Assembly: GCA_963977795.1 (NCBI GenBank)
Contig: CAXBRB010000062.1
Location: 1-12,514 of the forward strand
Direction: 5' to 3'
Source of the DNA: Bog-756 sp963977795
Lineage (GTDB): Bacteria; Actinomycetota; Acidimicrobiia; Acidimicrobiales; RAAP-2
DNA: 12,514 nt
The position numbers and the translations under genes are program-made. Under the pieces are notes generated by a model. That model was not told the origin of the DNA, did not search any database, and worked only from the letters and a program-made list of their open reading frames with translations. Positions 6,738-12,298 of this stretch are shown in pieces (within the stretch, counting starts at the first letter, position 1; each line of letters begins with the position of its first letter).

Positions 6738-6792
6738 GGCGAGCTCCCACCGGGCCCTCAAGGCCACCGTGCCGGGTGCCGATATCCCGGGC

Positions 6793-8283
6793 GTGACCTC
6801 TGAGCACCCCCGTGCGGCCTCGGGCCGGCTCCGTGACGGCGCAACGTGCGGCCTGGTGGCCGAAGCCGTCATCCTTCCCGCCGTCGTGGCCGTCGCCCTC
6901 CTGGACCGGCACGACGTCCGGTGGGCCTATGTGGCCGGGGCCGTCGGCACCCTGGTGGCCTCGCTGGCCTTCCTGCTCGCCGTCCGCCACCTGACCCGAC
7001 CTGCCGGACCCCCTAGCGCCGACGGCGACACGTGGATCGTGGTGGCCTGCCTGGTCCTGGTGGGCCTGGCCCTGATCGATCTGGCCACCGCCAGCCCGGC
7101 CGCCCTGGCCGCCCCGGCGATCCTCCTGGGCACGGCCTACGTCTTCCTCGTGGGATCGCGCCGTGACCGGGCGCTGGCCGCACCGGTGGCCGTCGCCCTG
7201 CTGTCCACGGTGGCCTGGAGCGACGGCGTGCGCGGTGCGCCGCTGTGGTGCACCGTCGGCGCCTACACCGCCACCCTGGTGGCCGTGGCTGCCATCTGCA
7301 GCCACGTCAGCGCCCGCCGCCGGACGCCGACCGACCCGGGTGCGGACGCCGGACTGGTCCGCCTCCGTCAGGACCTCGACACTGCCGTGGTGGGGACACC
7401 CGGTCCCGGCGACTCCCACCTCGACGACATCCTGGCCGCCGGCCTCCGGGCCGCCGGGTCCCTCCTCGGAGCTGACCGTGCCGTCGTCGTCCTCACCGGG
7501 GACGAGGTGGTGGGCCGGTCGGTGCTGGCCTCCTGGCCCGACACCACGACACCGTGCGGCGACCTCCTGGCCAGCGAGACGGTGGCTGGCGTCCTGGCCA
7601 CCCATGCAGTGGTGGCAGACGGTGCGGTGTGCGCCCTGCCGGCCGGCCGCTCGGACCACGGGGCGCTCGTCCTGGTGGCGTCCCGACCGGTGGCCCCGGC
7701 AGGCGCCGCCGGCGTGGGCTCGGTGGCCGACCGCCTGAGCACCGAGCTGATCCGGGCGACCAGCCGCCTGGCTGGGGCGCACCCGGCTGCACCGGCCCGT
7801 CGGACCGATCCCCTGACCGGCCTGTCCGACCTGGACGCACTGCTCGAGCGGCTCGACATCGAGATGCACCGCGCCCTGCGTGCCGACACGGCGCTGGCCG
7901 TGGCCGTCCTCGACATCGACCACCTGAGCATCATCAACGAGGACCACGGGCCGGCGGCCGGCGACGCCGTCCTGCGGGCCATGGCCGCCGTCCTGATCTC
8001 CAACACCCGGGCCCAGGATGCCGTGGGCCGCATCGGCGGCGGGCAGTTCTGCCTCGTCCTGCCCGACACCGACCTGGTCGGCGCCCAGCACCTGGTCGAG
8101 TCGCTCCGGATGGGCGGCCGCGACGCCACCACCACGCTGGCCACCACGGTGTCGGCCGGCATCACCGGGTGGGACGGGGGCGAGGACCCCGCCGACCTGG
8201 TGGCCCGGGCCCACCGGGCCCTCCAGCGGGCCAAGGCGACCGGCCGCAACCGGATCGTCACCATCGCCGTCGCCGACCACTAG
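6793..8283 (+). CDS. Six-TM, GAF-like protein with degenerate GGDEF domain (GGGQF)
   Basis: A 496-aa inner-membrane signalling protein. Six hydrophobic segments (about 20-37, 45-64, 81-99, 104-121, 127-143, 151-170) are followed by a GAF-like region (about 185-325) and a GGDEF-type domain (339-496) opening with DPLTGL. Canonical diguanylate cyclases join two GTP into c-di-GMP using GG[D/E]EF; here the motif is GGGQF (415-419), losing the metal/catalytic acid and the following Glu. The usual NRR after DPLTGL is also replaced, by DLD. By contrast D374 of the first metal site and the RxxD inhibitory c-di-GMP site (R406, D409, placed 5 residues before GGGQF) are kept. I infer a c-di-GMP-binding or GTP-sensing protein without cyclase activity. 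The GTG start at 6793 is uncertain; GTG 6769 would add 8 residues. A strong hairpin follows the stop. Confidence 0.8.
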   Translation: MTSEHPRAASGRLRDGATCGLVAEAVILPAVVAVALLDRHDVRWAYVAGAVGTLVASLAFLLAVRHLTRPAGPPSADGDTWIVVACLVLVGLALIDLATASPAALAAPAILLGTAYVFLVGSRRDRALAAPVAVALLSTVAWSDGVRGAPLWCTVGAYTATLVAVAAICSHVSARRRTPTDPGADAGLVRLRQDLDTAVVGTPGPGDSHLDDILAAGLRAAGSLLGADRAVVVLTGDEVVGRSVLASWPDTTTPCGDLLASETVAGVLATHAVVADGAVCALPAGRSDHGALVLVASRPVAPAGAAGVGSVADRLSTELIRATSRLAGAHPAAPARRTDPLTGLSDLDALLERLDIEMHRALRADTALAVAVLDIDHLSIINEDHGPAAGDAVLRAMAAVLISNTRAQDAVGRIGGGQFCLVLPDTDLVGAQHLVESLRMGGRDATTTLATTVSAGITGWDGGEDPADLVARAHRALQRAKATGRNRIVTIAVADH

Positions 8284-8303
8284 ACGGCCCCCGGCGGGCG
8301 ACC

Positions 8304-8323
8304 CCGGCGCCCTTCGGCGCCGG
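8304..8323. terminator. Bidirectional hairpin, 8-bp stem
   Basis: CCGGCGCC (8304-8311), loop CTTC, GGCGCCGG (8316-8323): a perfect stem in the 57-bp gap between the convergent GGDEF-like gene and the 60-aa gene. It has no T-tract and could act in both directions. Confidence 0.6.
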
Positions 8324-8340
8324 CCGCGGTCGCGCTCCCG

Positions 8341-8523
8341 TCAGCCGTCGGCCACTGGGGGGTCCGAAGCCAGGACCAGGTAGACGTTGTCGTCGACCAC
8401 GATCGAGTGGACCAGCGTGAAGCCGTCCGCCGCCTGGGCGTCGAGCTCCTCCGCCAGCTCGGTGCGCCGCTCGGGCACCACCAGCCGCCCGCCGTGCACC
8501 CGCAGGATCCGGTGGGCGGTCAT
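8341..8523 (-). CDS. 60-aa protein, DUF4177-like pattern, coupled to the deacetylase
   Basis: A small protein of unknown function. Its ATG overlaps the stop of the PIG-L deacetylase gene as ATGA (8520-8523), a sign of translational coupling. The sequence ends in a segment, AADGFTLVHSIVVDDNVYLVLAS (about 31-53), that recalls the 'DGW-x-L-V ... hydrophobic strand' layout of small DUF4177-type proteins. The N-terminus (MTAHRILRVHGGRL) would form the first strand. It has no signal peptide or membrane segment. Reality of the gene is supported by the overlap and by the conserved-looking beta/alpha/beta pattern; function is not known. Confidence 0.65.
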   Translation of the reverse strand: MTAHRILRVHGGRLVVPERRTELAEELDAQAADGFTLVHSIVVDDNVYLVLASDPPVADG

Positions 8524-9383
8524 GCACTGACCCCCGGCGTCCCGGCGGCATCGCCGACGGGTCCGAGCCGCAGGCCCGGGGCGCGGACCCCGTCGCCCAG
8601 GCCCTCTGGCTCCGGACGGAGGCGGATGAACCACTCCTGCCCCCACACCATGGCGAACATCTCCTCGGGCATGGACAGGAAGAAGCTCTCCTCGCCGATC
8701 TGGCTGGCGTGGGCGGCCATGGCGGCCCGCTTGGCACCGAGCCACGGCCGGACGTCGACCTCGGTGGTGATCCGGTGTGCCGGCTCGCCCATGGTCTCGG
8801 TCCCCTCCATCTCCTCTTCCGAGGGCGCCCAGCCGGACGTGTCGTCGTCGGCGGCAGCCAGCTCGGCGGCCTGGGCCCGCAGGGCCGCCATGAAGTCCCG
8901 GTCCATGGTGGTCAGATACACACCGGGTGTGCCCGCCTGCTCAGCAGCCGCCATCCCGACCACGTGGACCTGGATGTGGTCGGGGTGCCCGTAGCCGCCG
9001 TGCTCGTCGTAGATGACGAGCACATCGGCACCCTCGGCGACCAGCAGGTCGGCCAGGCGGCCGGCCGCCTCGGCCACATCGGCGGTGGCGAAGCAGCCCG
9101 GCCGGGAGGCCGAGGCCTCCCCGGCCATGCCGGAGTCCTCGTAGCCGAGGAACTCGAGCCGGTGCACGCCGAGGATGCGGGCCGCCTCGGTGAGCTCGGC
9201 CTCACGGCGAGTTCCTAGGGCCTCACCGGCATCAAGGAAGCCCTCGGGCACCTCGCCCAGCTCCCCGCGGGTGGCGGCCACCAGCACCACCCGGTGGCCG
9301 GCGTCGGCCAGCGAGGCCATGGTCCCTCCGGTGGCGATGGCCTCATCGTCCGGGTGGGCGTGGAAGAAGACGACCGTGGCCAT
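8520..9383 (-). CDS. PIG-L/LmbE-family zinc deacetylase, MshB/Mca-like
   Basis: A 287-aa zinc-dependent N-deacetylase/amidase. The N-terminal AHPDDE (9-14) gives zinc ligands H10 and D13 and the catalytic base D12. GHPDH (132-136) gives H133 and the third zinc ligand H136. GTRREAEL (57-64) and FLGYEDSGM (78-86) are other family signatures. MshB removes acetyl from GlcNAc-Ins in mycothiol synthesis, and Mca cleaves mycothiol S-conjugates; the length fits both. I cannot assign it to either, and an unrelated GlcNAc-type substrate is possible. An acidic insertion (about 175-190, AADDDTSGWAPSEEEMEG) lies between the core and the C-terminal part. Start ATG 9383 is supported by TAGGGT 7 nt upstream (leaderless). 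It is followed by the coupled 60-aa gene. Confidence 0.87.
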   Translation of the reverse strand: MATVVFFHAHPDDEAIATGGTMASLADAGHRVVLVAATRGELGEVPEGFLDAGEALGTRREAELTEAARILGVHRLEFLGYEDSGMAGEASASRPGCFATADVAEAAGRLADLLVAEGADVLVIYDEHGGYGHPDHIQVHVVGMAAAEQAGTPGVYLTTMDRDFMAALRAQAAELAAADDDTSGWAPSEEEMEGTETMGEPAHRITTEVDVRPWLGAKRAAMAAHASQIGEESFFLSMPEEMFAMVWGQEWFIRLRPEPEGLGDGVRAPGLRLGPVGDAAGTPGVSA

Positions 9384-9390
9384 GCAGCGC

Positions 9391-9396
9391 ACCCTA
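9391..9396 (-). promoter_or_regulatory. -10 hexamer TAGGGT, leaderless start at ATG 9383
   Basis: TAGGGT on the minus strand, 7 nt (GCGCTGC), then ATG. No Shine-Dalgarno sequence. It makes the deacetylase pair a separate unit from the DedA pair upstream. Confidence 0.5.
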
Positions 9397-9456
9397 CCCC
9401 GGCAGGTGCGGCGTCCGGCACGGCTGGTCGGCGCCGCTCGGCACCCGCCCGTGCGC

Positions 9457-9801
9457 TCAGCCCAGCGGGAGCTGGGGGGCGTCGGCCAACGACGGCACCC
9501 CGTCGGGAGCGGCACCCCGGCGGCCGCCCCGCCGGCCGGCCGACACCGGGAAGATCCGCTCGGGCTCGAACGACCGGACCGTCCGGTCCCCGGGCCTCCC
9601 CCCGACCACCTCCACCGACTCGGTCCCGTTGTTGGTGTTGCGGACGTGGGCGCGGAACTCCCAGGTCGCCCCCCGCAGGGACAGGCCGCTCACCACCACC
9701 GGGTCCCCGGCGCGCAGCCCGTTCCAGACCTCGGAGCGCTCCAGGTGGGCGGCAGCCCGGCGGGCCGCCTTGCGGGCCGCAGCCGACGGCGTCCGGCTCA
9801 G
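9457..9801 (-). CDS. 114-aa protein of unknown function, CTG start coupled to dedA
   Basis: A small basic protein with two parts. Residues 1-25 are an Ala/Arg-rich helix (PSAAARKAARRAAAHLER). Residues 28-85 form a beta-rich domain with LRAGDPVVVSG, WEFRAHVRN and VEVVGGRPGD, which I do not recognise with certainty. Its tail (86-114) is Arg/Gly/Pro-rich. No ATG, GTG or TTG fits ahead of the domain, so the best start is CTG at 9801-9799, which overlaps the DedA stop as CTGA; GGAGGGG lies 4 nt before it. The overlap resembles the ATGA and GTGA junctions elsewhere in this window. The exact start is inferred. It is predicted to be cytosolic. Confidence 0.62.
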   Translation of the reverse strand: MSRTPSAAARKAARRAAAHLERSEVWNGLRAGDPVVVSGLSLRGATWEFRAHVRNTNNGTESVEVVGGRPGDRTVRSFEPERIFPVSAGRRGGRRGAAPDGVPSLADAPQLPLG

Positions 9802-10445
9802 CGTGCCCCTCCGGCCGCCTCGCGCTCCTCGCGCATCGTCCGCACCCGGTGGTAGATCACCACGGCCAGGAGGATGACGAAGAGGATGGCCACGACGTAG
9901 CCGGCGTAGCTGAACTTCTTCTCCACCGAGGCCCACGTGCTCCCCAGCGAGTAGCCGAGGAGGGTCAGCGCGGTGGTGAAGATGGCGCACCCGATGGCGG
10001 TGAAGGCCAGGAACTTGCCGATGGCCATCTCCCCCAGCCCCGCCGCGAAGGAGACGAAGGACCGCAGCAGGGGGATGAACCGCCCGAAGAGCACCAGGGG
10101 CTCGCCGTGCCGGGCGAACCAGGCCTCGGCCCGGTCGAGGTCCTTGTGAGTCAGCAGCACGTAGCGGCCGAAGCGGTCGACCAGCGGACGGCCCCCGAAG
10201 CGTCCGATCAGGTAGCCCACCGACGAGCCAAGCACCTCGCCCAGGGTGGCCAGGACGATGACCAGGACCAGCGAGAGCTGGTAGTGGCCCTGGGACGGGT
10301 CACCGGCCACCTTGAGGACCTCGCCCGAGGCAAGGGCACCACCCCCGAGGATGGCCGCCTCGGACCCGGCCGGGATGCCCATCGAGGAGATGAAGCTCAG
10401 CCCGAACACGGCCAGGTACCCGTAGGTGTAGAGGATCTTGTCCAT
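9798..10445 (-). CDS. DedA-family membrane protein (VTT/SNARE-associated fold)
   Basis: A 215-aa integral membrane protein of the DedA family. Relatives work in membrane homeostasis and lipid carrier recycling, some as undecaprenyl-phosphate or phospholipid translocases. Hydrophobic segments are near 9-40, 57-82, 115-138, 145-168 and 180-199. The family signature GRFIPLLRSFVSFAAG (121-136) with both conserved Arg residues is intact, as are the early acidic residue E29 and the glycine-rich ILGGGALASG. The C-terminus is a charged tail (RTMREERE). Start ATG 10445 has TAGAAC 6 nt upstream and a weak AGGA 3 nt before it. It is followed by the coupled 114-aa gene. The substrate is not predictable. 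Confidence 0.9.
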   Translation of the reverse strand: MDKILYTYGYLAVFGLSFISSMGIPAGSEAAILGGGALASGEVLKVAGDPSQGHYQLSLVLVIVLATLGEVLGSSVGYLIGRFGGRPLVDRFGRYVLLTHKDLDRAEAWFARHGEPLVLFGRFIPLLRSFVSFAAGLGEMAIGKFLAFTAIGCAIFTTALTLLGYSLGSTWASVEKKFSYAGYVVAILFVILLAVVIYHRVRTMREEREAAGGAR

Positions 10446-10451
10446 CGTCCT

Positions 10452-10457
10452 GTTCTA
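10452..10457 (-). promoter_or_regulatory. -10-like hexamer TAGAAC before dedA-type gene
   Basis: TAGAAC on the minus strand is 6 nt before ATG 10445. It keeps the TA pair and the leaderless spacing but ends in C rather than T. Confidence 0.35.
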
Positions 10458-10471
10458 GCCGCTGGCCGGGG

Positions 10472-10511
10472 CCCGTCGGCTCATGGGCCCCGTCGGCCGG
10501 CACCCGACGGG
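10472..10511. repeat. Three copies of CCCGTCGG between divergent promoters
   Basis: CCCGTCGG occurs at 10472-10479 and 10489-10496 on the plus strand and at 10504-10511 on the minus strand (CCGACGGG), at intervals of 17 and 15 bp. The second and third form an inverted repeat. They lie between the divergent DedA and hydrolase promoters and could be an operator cluster or a hairpin. Confidence 0.45.
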
Positions 10512-10552
10512 CCGCCGGTGCGCCACGGCACACCGCTCGCTGCGCCCTCCGG

Positions 10553-10558
10553 TAGCCT
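10553..10558 (+). promoter_or_regulatory. -10 hexamer TAGCCT, leaderless start at GTG 10565
   Basis: TAGCCT, 6 nt (CCGGCC), then the GTG of the hydrolase gene. No Shine-Dalgarno sequence precedes it. Confidence 0.5.
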
Positions 10559-10564
10559 CCGGCC

Positions 10565-11470
10565 GTGCCCGAGGGAGCCCCGCCAAACGTCGATCCCGTC
10601 CTCCGGGTGGTCCGGCCCGACGGCCCCGACATCGCCGCCTACGACTTCGGCGGATCGGGACCCGACCTCCTGCTGGTCCACGCCACCGGCTTCTGCGCGG
10701 GCGTGCTGGCCCCGCTGGCCGCCGCCCTGGGCGGTTCGTTCCGGTGCTGGGCCGTCGACCTGCGGGCCCACGGCCGGTCCGGACGGGCCGCCGACGGCGA
10801 CCTGACCTGGTCCGCCTTCGCCGACGACCTCTTGGCCGCCACCGACGCCCTCGGCCTGGTGCAGCCGGCCGCCTTCGGCCACTCGTGCGGCGGGGCCTCC
10901 CTGCTCCTCGCCGAGCAGGCCCGGCCGGGCTCGTTCCGCGCTCTCTACACCTTCGAGCCCGTGGTCGTGCCGGAGTGGGCAGTCCCCGCCGGCCCGGTCG
11001 AGGTCCCCCTGGCCGTCGGGGCCCGACGGCGGCGACCGGAGTTCCCGTCGCGCCAGGACGCCTTCGTCAACTTCGCCTCCAAGCCGCCCTTCGCCGTCCT
11101 CGACCCGGAGGCCCTGGCCCGCTACGTGGAGGACGGCTTCGAGGTGGTGCCCGCCGCCGAGGGTGGCGACGGGACCGCCGTGCGCCTCCGGTGCCGCCGG
11201 GAGGACGAGGCCGAGGTGTACAACGAAGGTTCCCGCCACACCGCCTTCGCCCACCTCGGCGAGGTGGCCTGCCCGGTGACCCTGGCCTTCGGTGCCGACA
11301 CCGACGCCTTCGGACGAGCGGTCATGGAAGCTGACGCCGCCCCGCTGCCCGACGCCACGGTGGTCGAGCTCCCGGGCCTCGGCCACTTCGGCCCGCTCGA
11401 GCGCCCCGACCAGGTGGCGGCCTCGGTCATCGGAGCCCTCTCGCCCCGGCAGGCCACACCCGGGCCGTAG
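10565..11470 (+). CDS. Alpha/beta hydrolase
   Basis: A 301-aa alpha/beta-hydrolase-fold enzyme. The oxyanion-hole segment is LLLVHATGF (35-43). The nucleophile elbow is GHSCGG (105-110) with S107 as the catalytic Ser. The acid is probably D245 or D247 in FGADTDAF, and the catalytic His is H274 in GLGHFGP. The motif AVDLRAHGRSG (63-73) is the usual strand-4 loop. No signal peptide is seen. The substrate is not predictable: esterase, lactonase and haloperoxidase-like relatives share this plan. Start GTG 10565 has TAGCCT 6 nt upstream. The stop codon TAG (11468-11470) is the first half of the next gene's -10 hexamer, so the two genes almost touch. Confidence 0.87.
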   Translation: MPEGAPPNVDPVLRVVRPDGPDIAAYDFGGSGPDLLLVHATGFCAGVLAPLAAALGGSFRCWAVDLRAHGRSGRAADGDLTWSAFADDLLAATDALGLVQPAAFGHSCGGASLLLAEQARPGSFRALYTFEPVVVPEWAVPAGPVEVPLAVGARRRRPEFPSRQDAFVNFASKPPFAVLDPEALARYVEDGFEVVPAAEGGDGTAVRLRCRREDEAEVYNEGSRHTAFAHLGEVACPVTLAFGADTDAFGRAVMEADAAPLPDATVVELPGLGHFGPLERPDQVAASVIGALSPRQATPGP

Positions 11471-11473
11471 GCT
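11468..11473 (+). promoter_or_regulatory. -10 hexamer TAGGCT overlapping a stop codon, leaderless start at GTG 11480
   Basis: TAGGCT, 6 nt (TCCCCC), then GTG. Its first three bases are the stop codon of the hydrolase gene. The same TAGGCTTCCC decamer occurs at the promoter of the copper monooxygenase (2611-2620). Confidence 0.55.
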
Positions 11474-11479
11474 TCCCCC

Positions 11480-12298
11480 GTGCCCTTCGATCCACCCCGG
11501 TCGCTGTCGCCGTCCAAGGTCTCCTCCTTCCGGTCGTGCCCGCTGGCCTTCCGGTTCACGGCCATCGAGCGGCTCCCCGATCCGGCCACCGAGGCCACCG
11601 TCAAGGGGACGCTGGTCCATACCGCCCTCGAGGGGCTCTTCTGGAACCACCCGCAGGGACGGCGGTCGCCCGCCGCCGCGGCCGCCGAGCTGGCGGCGGC
11701 CTGGGACCAGCTCCAGGACGATGCGGACTTCCGCTCCCTGGAGCTCGGGCCGGAGGGCGCTGAGGCCATGCGGGCCGACGCCGCCCAGCTGGTGGCCAAC
11801 TACTTCGCCGTGGAGGACCCCGACGAGATCACCCCGGTGGGCGTGGAGCTCACCCTGGACGCCCAGGTGGGCGGGGTGCGGCTGCGGGGCATCCTCGACC
11901 GGCTCGACCGCACGCCCGACGGCGAGCTGGTCGTGGTCGACTACAAGACCGGCCGGGCCCCCTCCCCGAACTACGAACAAGCCCGTCTGGCCGGCGTCCA
12001 GCTCTACGCCCTGCTGTGCCAGGAGGTCCTCGGCCAGCGGCCGGCCCAGGTGCGGCTCCTCCACCTGAAGGAGCCCACGGTGATCGCCGCCGAGCCCACC
12101 GAGCAGGTCCTCCGGGGCCAGCGCACCAAGACCCTGGCCGTGTGGGACGCCATCGAGCGGGCCTGCCGGAGCGAGGACTTCCGGCCCAAGACCGGCCCGC
12201 TGTGCAACTGGTGCGCCTTCCAGGCCTTCTGCCCGGCCTACGGAGGCGACCCCGACGAGGCGGCCGCCGTGCTGGGCGGCGGGGTGTCGGCGGCATGA
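11480..12298 (+). CDS. RecB/Cas4-like PD-(D/E)XK nuclease with Fe-S cysteines
   Basis: A 272-aa standalone nuclease of the RecB C-terminal/PDDEXK_1 family. LSPSKVSSFRSCPLAF (9-24) is the typical opening with the first cluster Cys, C20. The catalytic site is H47 (GTLVH), E123 or the nearby acid, D140 (GILDRLD), D154 and K156 (VVDYKTG), with the helix residues Q174 and Y176 (GVQLYALL). Three C-terminal cysteines C242, C245 and C251 (LCNWCAFQAFC) complete a probable 4Fe-4S 'iron staple' like that of AddB and Cas4. No helicase is attached or adjacent, and no Cas genes are near, so this is probably a DNA-repair exonuclease of the kind common in actinobacteria. It has a leaderless GTG start. The next gene overlaps its stop as ATGA. 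Confidence 0.88.
   Translation: MPFDPPRSLSPSKVSSFRSCPLAFRFTAIERLPDPATEATVKGTLVHTALEGLFWNHPQGRRSPAAAAAELAAAWDQLQDDADFRSLELGPEGAEAMRADAAQLVANYFAVEDPDEITPVGVELTLDAQVGGVRLRGILDRLDRTPDGELVVVDYKTGRAPSPNYEQARLAGVQLYALLCQEVLGQRPAQVRLLHLKEPTVIAAEPTEQVLRGQRTKTLAVWDAIERACRSEDFRPKTGPLCNWCAFQAFCPAYGGDPDEAAAVLGGGVSAA

Noticed and set aside
6706..8280. 524-codon minus-strand frame opposite the GGDEF-like gene
   Set aside because: Low-complexity Gly/His/Asp/Gln-rich translation antisense to a gene with clear domains; typical of stop-poor antisense frames in high-GC DNA.
10481..12064. 527-codon minus-strand frame opposite the hydrolase and nuclease genes
   Set aside because: Antisense to two well-supported genes, Gly/Glu/Val-rich, with no motif and no start signals.
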